Assembly (NCBI RefSeq): GCF_028682455.1
Contig: NZ_JANHLD010000001.1
Span: forward strand, 2,123,501-2,187,500
Direction: 5' to 3'
DNA length: 64,000 nucleotides
Source of the DNA: Pseudomonas putida
Lineage (GTDB): Bacteria > Pseudomonadota > Gammaproteobacteria > Pseudomonadales > Pseudomonadaceae
Position 1 is the stretch's first letter. The number at the start of each line of letters is the position of its first letter. Below are positions 43,542 through 52,403 of the stretch, piece after piece. The position numbers and the translations under genes were made by a program. The notes beneath the pieces are model-generated. The model searched no databases. It saw only the letters and a program-made list of their open reading frames with translations, and was not told where the DNA came from.

Positions 43542-46388
43542 TCAACCCGCGACCAGTACTCGGATCGCTTCCAGGCGCAGCGCTGCTTTTTCGAGCATTG
43601 CCAGGCCTTGTTCACGCTGCTTGCGCAGGGCGTCGATCTCGGTGTCGCGCACGCTCGGGTTCACCGCTTGCAAGGCGGTCAGGCGAGCCAGCTCTTCGTC
43701 GGTTTCGGCAGCCAGTCGGCGTTGGGCCTCGGCAACCCGCTCGGCGTGGCGCGGCATGATTTTGGCTTCACCGCTGTTGATCCGGGGCGTCAGCACATCA
43801 CGCTGGGCCTGGATGAACTTGTTGGCGCTGGCCTTGGGCACGCTTTCGAGCTGGTCGTTGAGGGTTTCGAACGATACCCGCGAAGCCAGGTCGTTGCCAT
43901 TGCTGTCGAGCAGGCAGCGCAGCGCCGCCGGCGGCAGGTAGCGGCCCAGTTGCAGGGCGCGCGGGGCCACCACTTCGCTGACGTACAGAAGTTCGAGCAG
44001 CACGGTGCCGGGCTTGAGCGCCTTGTTCTTGATCAGCGCCACGGCGGTGTTGCCCATCGACCCGGACAGCACCAGGTCCATGCCGCCTTGAACCATCGGG
44101 TGCTCCCAGGTAATGAACTGCATGTCTTCACGAGACAGCGCCTGGTTGCGGTCGTAGGTGATGGTCACCCCTTCGTCGTCGCCCAGCGGGAAGCTGGCGT
44201 CGAGCATTTTTTCACTCGGTTTGAGGATAAGGGCGTTTTCCGAGTGGTCTTCGCTGTCGATGCCGAAGGCGTCGAACAAGGTTTCCATATAGATCGGCAG
44301 GGCGAACTGATCGTCCTGCTCAAGAATTGCCTCGACCAGGGCCTGGCCTTCGCCAGCACCACCGGAGTTGAGCTCCAGCAAACGGTCGCGGCCGCTGTGC
44401 AGCTCGGCTTCCAGGCGCTCGCGCTCGGCGCGGGCTTGATCGACCAATGCTTGCCACTCGCCGTCGTCACCGCTTTCAAGCAGCGGCAGCAGGCGTGGGC
44501 CGAACTGATGCTGAAGGGCGTTTCCGGTCGGGCAGGTGGCCAGGAAAGCGTTCAGGGCCTGGTCGTACCACTGGAACAGGCGCTCTTGCGGGCTATTTTG
44601 CAGGTACGGCACATGCAGCTCGATGGTGTGCTTCTGGCCGATCCGGTCCAGGCGGCCGATACGCTGTTCGAGCAGGTCTGGGTGGGCAGGCAGGTCGAAC
44701 AGCACCAGGTGATGGGAGAACTGGAAGTTACGGCCTTCACTGCCGATTTCCGAGCAGATCAGTACCTGGGCACCGAATTCTTCGTCGGCGAAGTAGGCCG
44801 CGGCGCGGTCACGCTCCAGGATGCTCATGCCTTCGTGGAATACCGTGGCCGGGATGCCGGAGCGCACGCGCAGGGCGTCTTCCAGGTCCATGGCGGTTTC
44901 GGCGTGGGCGCAGATCACCAGGACCTTGACCCGCTTGAGCATCTTCAGGGTATCGATCAGCCAGTCGACCCGTGGGTCGAAGCGCCACCAACGCTCCTCT
45001 TCGGCGATCTCGCCCTGCGCCTGGAAGGCCACTTCCGGATACAGCTCGGCGTGCTCGCCCAGCGGCAGTTCCATGTACTGGTCAGGGTTCGCCAGCGGGT
45101 ACGGGTGCAGGTTGCGTTCAGGGAAACCCTGGACCGCAGCGCGGGTGTTACGGAACAGCACGCGACCGGTGCCGTGGCGATCAAGCAGTTCGCGAATCAG
45201 GCGGGCGCTGGCCTGGGTGTCGCCATCGCTGACTGCCGCCAGCAAGGCCTCACCTTCGGCGCCCAGAAAGCCCTGGATGGTGGCGTGGGCCTTGTCCGAC
45301 AGGCGACCTTCGTCGAGCAGCTCCTGAACGGCTTCGGCAACCGGGCGATAGTGCTCGCTCTCGGCGCGGAAGGCGGCCAGGTCGTGGAAACGGTTCGGGT
45401 CGAGCAGGCGCAGGCGGGCGAAGTGGCTGTCCTGCCCCAGCTGCTCGGGGGTGGCGGTGAGCAGCAGCACGCCAGGAATGACCTGGGCCAGTTGCTCGAC
45501 CAGGCCGTACTCGGGGCTCACCTGGTCTTCATGCCAGACCAGGTGGTGCGCTTCGTCCACGACCAGCAAATCCCAGCCAGCGGCGAACAGCGCGTCCTGG
45601 GCCTTCTCGTCTTCGGTCAGCCACTCCAGGGCAACCAGCGCGAGCTGGGCGTCTTCGAAGGGGTTGCTGGCATCGCTTTCGATAAAGCGCTCGGCATCGA
45701 ACAGGGCGACCTGCAGGTTGAAACGGCGGCGCATTTCTACCAGCCACTGATGCTGCAGGTTTTCGGGAACCAGGATCAGCACACGGCTGGCGCGGCCGGT
45801 CAGCAGTTGGCGGTGGATCACCAGGCCCGCTTCGATGGTCTTGCCCAGGCCTACTTCGTCGGCCAGCAGAACCCGCGGGGCGATACGGTCGGCGACTTCG
45901 CGGGCAATGTGCAGTTGGTGGGCGATAGGCTGGGCGCGCGTGCCACCCAGGCCCCAAAGCGACGATTGCAACTGGCGGCTGGTATGTTCCAGGGTGTTGT
46001 AGCGCAGCGAGAACCATGGCAGCGGGTCGATCTGCCCGGCGAACAGACGGTCGCTGGCCAGGCGGAACTGAATGAAGTTCGACAGCTGGGTTTCAGGCAG
46101 GGTGCGGGCCTGGTTCTCGCCATCGAGGCCGTGGTAGACCAGCAGGCCGTCGACGTCATCGACTTCGCGTACGGTCAGCTTCCAGCCTTCGAAATGAGTG
46201 ATCTGGTCGCCAGGCGAGAAGCGCACCCGGGTCAGGGGCGCATTGCGCAGGGAGTACTGGCGGGTGTCGCCAGTGGCCGGGTAGAGCACGGTCAACAAGC
46301 GGCCGTCCTGTGCCAGAACGGTCCCCAGACCTAGCTCGGCTTCGCTGTCGCTGATCCAGCGTTGCCCCGGTTGATACTGCTGCGCCAT
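43542..46388 (-). CDS. rapA: RNA polymerase-associated ATPase RapA (HepA)
   Basis: A 948-residue Swi2/Snf2-type ATPase that binds RNA polymerase and helps it recycle after transcription. Two N-terminal Tudor-like domains (1-110) are followed by Walker [13 protein letters not shown] near residue 175, the DEAH box DEAHHLVW near residue 280, helicase motif VI ([10 protein letters not shown]) near residue 590, and the C-terminal RapA-specific domains. The length is close to E. coli RapA (968). It is monocistronic. Confidence 0.96.
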   Translation of the reverse strand: MAQQYQPGQRWISDSEAELGLGTVLAQDGRLLTVLYPATGDTRQYSLRNAPLTRVRFSPGDQITHFEGWKLTVREVDDVDGLLVYHGLDGENQARTLPETQLSNFIQFRLASDRLFAGQIDPLPWFSLRYNTLEHTSRQLQSSLWGLGGTRAQPIAHQLHIAREVADRIAPRVLLADEVGLGKTIEAGLVIHRQLLTGRASRVLILVPENLQHQWLVEMRRRFNLQVALFDAERFIESDASNPFEDAQLALVALEWLTEDEKAQDALFAAGWDLLVVDEAHHLVWHEDQVSPEYGLVEQLAQVIPGVLLLTATPEQLGQDSHFARLRLLDPNRFHDLAAFRAESEHYRPVAEAVQELLDEGRLSDKAHATIQGFLGAEGEALLAAVSDGDTQASARLIRELLDRHGTGRVLFRNTRAAVQGFPERNLHPYPLANPDQYMELPLGEHAELYPEVAFQAQGEIAEEERWWRFDPRVDWLIDTLKMLKRVKVLVICAHAETAMDLEDALRVRSGIPATVFHEGMSILERDRAAAYFADEEFGAQVLICSEIGSEGRNFQFSHHLVLFDLPAHPDLLEQRIGRLDRIGQKHTIELHVPYLQNSPQERLFQWYDQALNAFLATCPTGNALQHQFGPRLLPLLESGDDGEWQALVDQARAERERLEAELHSGRDRLLELNSGGAGEGQALVEAILEQDDQFALPIYMETLFDAFGIDSEDHSENALILKPSEKMLDASFPLGDDEGVTITYDRNQALSREDMQFITWEHPMVQGGMDLVLSGSMGNTAVALIKNKALKPGTVLLELLYVSEVVAPRALQLGRYLPPAALRCLLDSNGNDLASRVSFETLNDQLESVPKASANKFIQAQRDVLTPRINSGEAKIMPRHAERVAEAQRRLAAETDEELARLTALQAVNPSVRDTEIDALRKQREQGLAMLEKAALRLEAIRVLVAG

Positions 46389-46530
46389 ACTGCCTGACTC
46401 CCGCCATGAAAAAGCCGACTATCTTAACGGATAGGACTGGTACAGACCAAAGAGTCTAGCAATATATTCACCCCGACCGGCTCAAGGCCATCGAATAGCA
46501 GCCGACACATTGGCGACAGGAGACCACCCC

Positions 46531-46860
46531 ATGCTGCCGCCCCTTATTCCGCTCAGTGCCGCACCCGTGACGTCGCAACTGGACCCGGTCAAGCCGACGC
46601 CGGACATCAAGCCGGTGGTGCCTGCCCAGCCGAGCTCAAGCGACGGCGCCATCGACCTCAAGCACCGCGATCCGCAACAAGCGGCGCTGCTGCTGCGTGA
46701 GGAGCAGCAACGCCGGCAGGGCCGGCATCAGTCGAATGGGGAGCAAGGGCAGTATCAGCCCGTGCCGGGCGATGAGGTCAATGCCGACAACACCGTGCCG
46801 GTCGCGCCACTGATGGACGATCAGCCTCGCCAGGGGCTGCTGGTGGACATCGAAGTCTGA
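46531..46860 (+). CDS. Conserved small hypothetical protein
   Basis: A 109-residue hydrophilic, probably disordered protein: a Pro-rich N-terminal half (MLPPLIPLSAAPVTSQLDPV) and a Gln/Arg-rich helix (QQAALLLREEQQRRQGRHQ). I recall similar proteins across Pseudomonas, sometimes mislabelled aspartate-semialdehyde dehydrogenase; nothing in the sequence supports that enzyme. AGGAGA lies before the ATG. Function unknown. Confidence 0.65.
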   Translation: MLPPLIPLSAAPVTSQLDPVKPTPDIKPVVPAQPSSSDGAIDLKHRDPQQAALLLREEQQRRQGRHQSNGEQGQYQPVPGDEVNADNTVPVAPLMDDQPRQGLLVDIEV

Positions 46861-46938
46861 AACGCTGCGCCCGCACTGGTCAGACCCGGTCGCAGCCTTC
46901 ATTATTAGGCAATCGCCGTCCGCTTCCTGAGCCAGACC

Positions 46939-47100
46939 ATGAGCCAAGATGACAACCTGATCGACCTCGGTGCCGAACGCGCCCGACGCGTCCACGACCT
47001 CAATGAAAAACGCCTGAACGAAGTGCGCCAGGCGTTCGAACAGGCCATGCCACTGGGCAAGGTCAAGAAGAAGCCCAAGGGCAAACCCAAGAAGCGTTGA
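46939..47100 (+). CDS. Small basic protein (53 residues)
   Basis: A short gene with an acidic start (MSQDDNLIDLGAERARRVHD), a central amphipathic helix and a strongly basic Lys/Gly/Pro tail (KVKKKPKGKPKKR). The tail suggests nucleic-acid contact, but no family is recognised. It starts at ATG 46939 and ends at TGA 47098-47100. An ANR-type box begins 5 bp after the stop codon. It is probably real because codon use is regular through the frame; no strong SD is seen. Confidence 0.55.
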   Translation: MSQDDNLIDLGAERARRVHDLNEKRLNEVRQAFEQAMPLGKVKKKPKGKPKKR

Positions 47101-47104
47101 AAAC

Positions 47105-47118
47105 TTGATGCAGGTCAA
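47105..47118 (+). promoter_or_regulatory. ANR/FNR box (distal)
   Basis: TTGATGCAGGTCAA matches the ANR/FNR consensus TTGAT-N4-ATCAA at nine of ten positions. Its centre is 51 bp upstream of the second box. Confidence 0.65.
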
Positions 47119-47155
47119 GCCTGCACCTGCCTCCCGCGCGCGCTTCAGGGCGCCA

Positions 47156-47204
47156 TTGACCTCGGTCAATTTCCTCTCGCCGTCCATTCGATACCTTGAG
47201 CCCA
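47156..47204 (+). promoter_or_regulatory. ANR/FNR box (proximal) with class II promoter of the ccoM-like gene
   Basis: TTGACCTCGGTCAA (47156-47169) is a perfect inverted repeat TTGAC-N4-GTCAA. A start site 41.5 bp from its centre would be at 47204; TACCTT at 47192-47197 then falls exactly at the -10 position. This is the geometry of oxygen-regulated class II FNR promoters. Confidence 0.7.
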
Positions 47205-47234
47205 TCAGACAGGTGCAGGCAAATGGAGGCCGAC

Positions 47235-47351
47235 ATGTTCTTCGATAATGTGGTTATCGCTGGAGTAGTTACAGTCGGCCTGATGTTGCTGTTCTTCGTT
47301 GGATTTGGAATTTTCATCTGGAAGGACTCGACCAAGCGCAAGCAGCGCTGA
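47235..47351 (+). CDS. ccoM: CcoM-like small subunit/assembly factor of cbb3 cytochrome oxidase
   Basis: A 38-residue single-helix membrane protein: a short N-terminus (MFFDNVVIAGVVTVGLMLLF), a helix spanning roughly residues 6-28, then a basic cytoplasmic tail (KDSTKRKQR). This is the size and pattern of CcoM, the small protein that stabilises the cbb3 oxidase in P. stutzeri. GGAGG lies 5 bases before the ATG at 47235. The gene stands alone, with two ANR boxes upstream and its own terminator, which fits low-oxygen induction. The ccoNOPQ genes are not in the window. The assignment rests on remembered sequence similarity. Confidence 0.72.
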   Translation: MFFDNVVIAGVVTVGLMLLFFVGFGIFIWKDSTKRKQR

Positions 47352-47384
47352 TCCTTCCAGATACACGGGCACGCAAGGCATTTA

Positions 47385-47411
47385 GGGCGACTTAGGTCGC
47401 CCATTTTTTTT
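47385..47411 (+). terminator. Rho-independent terminator of the ccoM-like gene
   Basis: GGGCGAC (47385-47391), loop TTAG, GTCGCCC (47396-47402), then A and eight T. Confidence 0.9.
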
Positions 47412-47546
47412 GCCCGCAGAAAACCTGCTGGCGCGGGCTGCGAGGACTTGTCAGAAAGCTTGATGGTTAGCTAGCTAATTATTAAGCTTCAATCCTTCTG
47501 CTTCATCCTGACTATCTTTACATCACTGCCCCTCTAGGTTCATCCC

Positions 47547-49535
47547 GTGCCCATCACTTTGCAGGCCCTGCTGGCGCCGAACAAGCTCGCTATGCAATTT
47601 GCCCTCAAGACGTTGCTGGGGGGCGGCCTGGCCTTGTGGCTGGCCTTGCGCTGGGGGTTGGAGCAGCCGGCCTGGGCGCTGATGACTGCCTTCATCGTGG
47701 CCCAGCCGCTGTCGGGCATGGTCGTGCAAAAAGGTCTGGCGCGGCTGTTCGGCACCTTGGTCGGTACCATCATGTCGGTGGTATTCATCGGCCTGTTCGC
47801 CCAGACGCCCTGGCTGTTCTTGCTGGCCCTGGCCTTGTGGCTGGCGCTGTGTACGGCCTGTTCGACGCTGCTGCGCAGTGCCTGGGCATATTCATTTGTA
47901 TTGGCCGGCTACACCGTGGCGATCATTGCCCTGCCGGCGATCGGTCATCCGCTGCTGGTGTTCGATCAGGCCGTGGCGCGTTGCACCGAGATCTGCCTGG
48001 GCATTGTCTGCGCGACCGCCACCAGCGCCTTGCTCTGGCCCATGCGGGTCGAGCAACAGCTCGGCGGGCAGGCGCGCCAGGCCTGGACCAATGGCTTGCA
48101 GGCGGCCAGCGCCACCCTGACAGGTGAAGAACAGGCCCGCAAAGGGTTGCTGGAGATTCTCGGACGTATCGTCGCGGTCGATGCCCAGCGCGAACACGCC
48201 TGGTTCGAAGGGCGACTGGGGCGGCAGCGGGCCCGGGCGATTCGCGGCTTGAGCCAGAAGTTGCTGGTGCTGCTGCGCATTGCCCGCTCGGTGCGTCGCC
48301 AGTGGCAGCAGCTGGACGAATGCCAGGCCTTGCACTTGCAACGCTGGCTCGACGAGGTCCGCAGTGCGCTGGCGACACCTGATCAAGCGGGCCTGCTGTT
48401 GTTGCGTCAGCAGGTCTGGGATGCCGCCCATGACGAAACCATCAGCTCGGCCGAGCACTATTGCCTGGCCCGCCTGACCCTGCTGCTGGATACGGCGATG
48501 GCCGCCACCCTGGCACTACGGGCCGTAGAGGAGGGCAAGGCGCCGGTGGATGTACCCGATAGCCTTGCCGCGCACCGCGACGTGCCGCTGGCATTGTTGT
48601 TCGGCTCGCGTAGCGCCCTGGCGTTTCTGGCCATGGCCAGCTTCTGGCTGGCCACGGCCTGGACCGCGGCGCCCGGCGGTTTGGTACTGACGTGTGTGGT
48701 CTGCAGTCTGTTCGCCAGCCGCGAGAACGGCGCGCAGATTGGCATGAGCTTTTTGCGCGGCATTCTTCTGGCGATACCCGTGGCGTTCTTTGTCGGGCAG
48801 ATCCTCCTGCCGCAGTGGAACGGCTTTCCCATGCTTTGCATGGCCATGGGGGTGCCCTTGTTCTTTGGTGCGCTGGGCATGGCCAATCCGCGTATCGGCG
48901 CCACGGCCACCTCCTATTGCCTGCACTTCATCGTGCTGGTGGCGCCGCTCAATGCCATGAGGTTCGAAGTGGCGACCTTCCTCAACAGTGCCCAGGCCAT
49001 GCTGATCGGCGTGGGCGCGGCAGTGCTGGCCTTCAAGTTGCTGGTGCTGCGCAACCCAGCCTGGCACGGCCGCCGCCTGCGCGCGGCGACGCAGAACGAC
49101 CTGGTGCGCTTGACCCGTCGTGAGCTGCGTGGGGCCGAGACCTGGTTCGGCGGCCGGATGGCTGACCGCCTGCTGCAGTTGGCCCGGCATCACAGCGCCT
49201 TGCCGGAGCAGGACCGCAGCCGCTGGGACGATGGTGTGCATGGGCTGGACATCGGCGATGAACTGTTGCACCTGCGCCATTGCCTGGCCGTGGCGCAGGC
49301 GCCAGTAGCGGCTGCCGAACGCCACTACTTGCAACAGCTCGAGGCAGTGCTGGCGCGGGGGCCAGCCGCGGGTCGGGGCCAGCGCCTGGACCAGGCCAGC
49401 GAGGAGTTCATCAAGGCCTTGCAAAGCCAGCCGCCCAGCGACGCGTTGCGCCTGGCGGTCGGGGCCGTGTTGCAGCTGCAACGCAGTTGGAGCAAGTGGT
49501 GTCGACGTCAGGAGGAAATCCATGGGCTTGCGTGA
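47547..49535 (+). CDS. FUSC family efflux transporter, inner-membrane component (AaeB-like)
   Basis: A 662-residue membrane protein. It has two blocks of about five helices (residues 15-160 and 345-500) separated by cytoplasmic domains, the FUSC/AaeB arrangement for export of aromatic acids or fusaric acid-type compounds. It begins with GTG at 47547 (PITLQALLAPNKLAMQFALK) with only a weak SD. It overlaps the DUF1656 gene by 14 bp, and the HlyD gene follows: the three make a tripartite efflux operon without its own outer-membrane channel or LysR regulator next to it. Substrate unknown. Confidence 0.88.
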   Translation: MPITLQALLAPNKLAMQFALKTLLGGGLALWLALRWGLEQPAWALMTAFIVAQPLSGMVVQKGLARLFGTLVGTIMSVVFIGLFAQTPWLFLLALALWLALCTACSTLLRSAWAYSFVLAGYTVAIIALPAIGHPLLVFDQAVARCTEICLGIVCATATSALLWPMRVEQQLGGQARQAWTNGLQAASATLTGEEQARKGLLEILGRIVAVDAQREHAWFEGRLGRQRARAIRGLSQKLLVLLRIARSVRRQWQQLDECQALHLQRWLDEVRSALATPDQAGLLLLRQQVWDAAHDETISSAEHYCLARLTLLLDTAMAATLALRAVEEGKAPVDVPDSLAAHRDVPLALLFGSRSALAFLAMASFWLATAWTAAPGGLVLTCVVCSLFASRENGAQIGMSFLRGILLAIPVAFFVGQILLPQWNGFPMLCMAMGVPLFFGALGMANPRIGATATSYCLHFIVLVAPLNAMRFEVATFLNSAQAMLIGVGAAVLAFKLLVLRNPAWHGRRLRAATQNDLVRLTRRELRGAETWFGGRMADRLLQLARHHSALPEQDRSRWDDGVHGLDIGDELLHLRHCLAVAQAPVAAAERHYLQQLEAVLARGPAAGRGQRLDQASEEFIKALQSQPPSDALRLAVGAVLQLQRSWSKWCRRQEEIHGLA

Positions 49536-49728
49536 ATGGTCGCTGGGCGGTGTGTTGCTCAGCCCGTTTCTGATTTATGTCGTGCTGGCGCTGCTGGTGA
49601 CCGGCGTGGTGCGCCTGTTGCTGCGCCTGACACCGTTGGGGCGCTGGATCTGGCATGAAGCCTTGTTCGACTGTGCGCTGTTCATTTGTGTATTGACCCT
49701 GGTGACCCTTGGGCTGGGGCCTTTGTAA
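49522..49728 (+). CDS. DUF1656 small membrane protein (AaeX-like)
   Basis: A 68-residue protein with two membrane helices (VLLSPFLIYVVLALLVTGVV and a C-terminal one), the standard third partner of FUSC-HlyD efflux operons. AGGAGGA lies 5 bases before the ATG, inside the end of the FUSC gene, indicating translational coupling. The role in the pump is unclear in all known cases. Confidence 0.85.
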   Translation: MGLREWSLGGVLLSPFLIYVVLALLVTGVVRLLLRLTPLGRWIWHEALFDCALFICVLTLVTLGLGPL

Positions 49729-49740
49729 GGAGTGTGATCC

Positions 49741-50604
49741 ATGCGTGCACTAGTACGTGTCGCAGTAACTCTGTGCCTGGTGGCGGTGGCGATTTTTGCC
49801 GGCTGCAAGCTCTGGCAGTACTACATGCTCACCCCCTGGACCCGCGATGCGAAAATTCGCGCCGACGTGGTGATCATCGCCCCCGACGTTTCGGGGTGGG
49901 TGCGCGAGCTCAAGGTCCAGGACAATCAGCAGGTCAAGGCCGGTGATTTGCTGATGTCTATCGATCGTGACCGTTTCGAAGCGGCCCTGGAAAAGGCCAA
50001 TGCCGTGGCTGAAACCCGCCAGCACCAATTGCGCCTGCGTGAGCACGAAGCCTCCCGGCGCCTGGCCCTGGGGCCCCAGGCAATCAGTGCCGAACTGCGC
50101 GAGAATGCCCAGATCAATGCGGCGGTGGCGCGCGGCCAACTGCGCGAAGCGCAGGCCGAAGTCGCGGAGGCTGCCATCAACTTGGCCCGCAGCCAGGTCA
50201 AGGCGCCGCGCGATGGCCATATCACCAACCTGCGCCTGGCCGAGGGCAATTTCGTCAATGCCGGGCAGCCAGTCATGGCCTTGATCGACGACTCGACCTT
50301 CTATGTACAAGCCTATTTCGAAGAGACCAAGTTGCCACGGATTCGTGTCGGTGATCCGGTCAAGGTGTGGCTGATGAGCGCCGGCGAGCCCATGCAGGGA
50401 CATGTCGAAAGTATCAGCCGCGGTATCACTGACCGAAATGCCAACCCCGACAGCCAATTGCTTGCCGAGGTCGAGCCGACCTTCAACTGGGTACGCCTGG
50501 CTCAGCGCATTCCCGTGCGGATCAAACTGGACCAGATCCCCGAGGGCATGCCCCTGAGCGCTGGCATGACGGCCAGCGTCCAGGTGCGCGAAGACCAGCG
50601 CTGA
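49741..50604 (+). CDS. HlyD family periplasmic adaptor (AaeA-like)
   Basis: A 287-residue membrane fusion protein. It has an N-terminal membrane anchor (residues 5-24), a lipoyl/barrel half (ADVVIIAPDVSGWVRELKVQ), a coiled-coil hairpin (80-150; EAALEKANAVAETRQHQLRL), the return lipoyl half (VKAPRDGHITNLRLAEGNFV) and a beta-barrel domain. It links the FUSC pump to an outer-membrane channel. AAGGAG precedes the ATG, 12 bp after DUF1656. Confidence 0.9.
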   Translation: MRALVRVAVTLCLVAVAIFAGCKLWQYYMLTPWTRDAKIRADVVIIAPDVSGWVRELKVQDNQQVKAGDLLMSIDRDRFEAALEKANAVAETRQHQLRLREHEASRRLALGPQAISAELRENAQINAAVARGQLREAQAEVAEAAINLARSQVKAPRDGHITNLRLAEGNFVNAGQPVMALIDDSTFYVQAYFEETKLPRIRVGDPVKVWLMSAGEPMQGHVESISRGITDRNANPDSQLLAEVEPTFNWVRLAQRIPVRIKLDQIPEGMPLSAGMTASVQVREDQR

Positions 50605-50605
50605 A

Positions 50606-51364
50606 TCAGAGGAACATGCCGCCGGACACTTCCAGGCGTTGACCGGTGACCCAGCCAGCGCCATCACCGAGCAGCAAGGCGACGGCGGCGCCTATGTCAT
50701 CCGGCAGGCCGACTCGCCCCAGCGCGGTGTTGCCGGCAATGAAATCGTTGACGTCGGCATTGTCGCGCACCACACCACCGCCGAAGTCGGTCTCGATCGC
50801 ACCTGGCGCGAGTATGTTGACGCGTATGCCGCGGGCACCCAATTCCTTGGCCTGGTAGCGGGTCAGCACTTCCATGGCGCCTTTCATCGCCGCATAGGCG
50901 GCGTAGCCGGGGAGGGCGAAGCGGGTCAGGCCTGTGGAGATATTCACGACCCGGCCCTGATCGGCAATCAGGGGTAGCAGGTGCTGGGTCAGGAAGAACG
51001 GACCCTTGAGCTGGATATTGCACAGTTGGTCGAACTGCGCCTCTGTGGTTTCACTGAACGGTGCATTGATGCCGATGCCTGCGTTGTTCACCAGGAAATC
51101 CAGCTGTTCGCAGCCGAAGGTCGACTTCAGGGTGCGTCGCAGCTGTTCGACGAATCCGGCAAAGCTTGCACTGTCGCCGACATCCAGTTGCAGCATGGCG
51201 GCGCGCACGCCTTGTTGCTCGAGCGCCTGCACCAGTTCCTGGGCGTCCTGGGCTTTGCTGTTGTAGGTGCCGATAATGTCGATGCCCTGTGTGGCCAGGT
51301 GCTGTGCGGTATTTTTGCCCAGGCCGCGGCTGGCACCGGTGATCAATGCGATTTTGCGATTCAT
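50606..51364 (-). CDS. Short-chain dehydrogenase/reductase
   Basis: A 252-residue classical SDR. It has the cofactor motif TGASRGLG near residue 8, NNAG near residue 95, a catalytic Ser (NISTGLTRFA) and YAAMKG in place of YxxxK (Tyr and Lys spacing kept), with C-terminal LGDGAGWVTGQRLEVSGGMFL. It probably uses NADP. GAGGT lies 7 bases before the ATG at 51364. It is divergent from the LysR gene at 51486, the usual sign of local control. Substrate unknown. Confidence 0.88.
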   Translation of the reverse strand: MNRKIALITGASRGLGKNTAQHLATQGIDIIGTYNSKAQDAQELVQALEQQGVRAAMLQLDVGDSASFAGFVEQLRRTLKSTFGCEQLDFLVNNAGIGINAPFSETTEAQFDQLCNIQLKGPFFLTQHLLPLIADQGRVVNISTGLTRFALPGYAAYAAMKGAMEVLTRYQAKELGARGIRVNILAPGAIETDFGGGVVRDNADVNDFIAGNTALGRVGLPDDIGAAVALLLGDGAGWVTGQRLEVSGGMFL

Positions 51365-51428
51365 GGTCTGCACCTCGGGGGTAAACAGGGGAAGTCGATA
51401 AAAGTCTATTGGTCGTCTGGGTGCAGAT

Positions 51429-51442
51429 AAATCCGCGGATTT
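51429..51442 (+). promoter_or_regulatory. Candidate operator between SDR and LysR genes
   Basis: AAATCCGCGGATTT, a perfect 14-bp palindrome midway in the 121-bp divergent gap. It is a plausible LysR regulator site; binding is inferred from symmetry and position. Confidence 0.45.
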
Positions 51443-51485
51443 CGGAAATACTGATCGGCATCAGCGAACAATCGAGCCTGCGGCC

Positions 51486-52403
51486 ATGAACAAGTTGGAG
51501 TTGCTGCGAACCTTTGTCCGGGTCAGCGAGCTGTCGAGCTTCACCCTGGCCGGAGAGAGCCTGGGATTGCCGCGCTCAACGGTTTCGGAACAGATCCGGG
51601 CCCTCGAAACCCTGCTCGGCACACGCTTGCTCAACCGCACCACGCGGCGAGTGCAGGCGACCCAGGACGGCTTGCACCTGTACGAGCGTAGCAAGGACCT
51701 GTTGTCGCGCATGGATGAGATCGAAGGGTTGTTCCATAGCGATGAAGCAGCGCTCAGTGGGCGTTTGCGGGTCGATCTGCCGACCTTGATGGCACGCCGT
51801 ATCGTGCTGCCCAACCTGCCTGAGTTCATGGCCCGTCATCCGGGGGTGGAGCTTGAGCTCAGTTGCACGGACCGGCAGGTCGACCTGGTGCGCGAAGGGT
51901 TCGACTGCGTGCTGCGCATTGGCACCTTGACTGACCTTGATCTGGTGGCCCGGCCCTTGGGCAGTCTGGCGCAGATCAACTGCGCAAGCCCGGGGTATGT
52001 GCAACGTCATGGCACCCCGACGTGCCTGGCCGACCTGCATCGACACCAGTTGATCCACTATGTCAGGAACCTGGGCAGTCGCAGCGCGGGCTTCGAGTAC
52101 CTGCAGGCGGGTACCTTGCAGGTTCAACCCATGGCTGGAGCAATCACTGTCAACAGCGCGGAGGCCTACGAGAGTGCATGCCTTGCCGGGCTTGGGTTGA
52201 TCCAGGCCCCGGCGGCGGGGCTGCAGGGTTATCTGGAGCGGGGCGAGCTGGTGGCGCTGCTGGCGGATTTTGTGGCGCCGCCGTTGCCAGTGTCGTTGCT
52301 CTACGCCCGGCAACAGCACGTGCCGCACCGCCTGAGGGCGTTCATGGAGTGGCTGGTGGCGTTGCTTGAGCCTCGTCTCGATCCAGCGGCAGACGGAAGC
52401 TGA
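51486..52403 (+). CDS. LysR family transcriptional regulator
   Basis: A 305-residue regulator with an N-terminal HTH (SSFTLAAESLGLPRSTVSEQ) and an effector-binding domain (from about residue 90; LDLVARPLGSLAQINCASPG). It probably regulates the divergent SDR gene. The final 62 bp overlap, in antisense, the end of the histidine kinase gene. Confidence 0.9.
   Translation: MNKLELLRTFVRVSELSSFTLAGESLGLPRSTVSEQIRALETLLGTRLLNRTTRRVQATQDGLHLYERSKDLLSRMDEIEGLFHSDEAALSGRLRVDLPTLMARRIVLPNLPEFMARHPGVELELSCTDRQVDLVREGFDCVLRIGTLTDLDLVARPLGSLAQINCASPGYVQRHGTPTCLADLHRHQLIHYVRNLGSRSAGFEYLQAGTLQVQPMAGAITVNSAEAYESACLAGLGLIQAPAAGLQGYLERGELVALLADFVAPPLPVSLLYARQQHVPHRLRAFMEWLVALLEPRLDPAADGS

Noticed and set aside
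43518..46334. 938-codon open frame opposite rapA
   Set aside because: A shadow of the RapA coding strand; the real gene has all helicase motifs.
46510..46860. Aspartate-semialdehyde dehydrogenase label for the small Pro-rich gene
   Set aside because: 109 residues with no nucleotide-binding motif or active-site Cys; the name circulates only as a mis-annotation as far as I recall.
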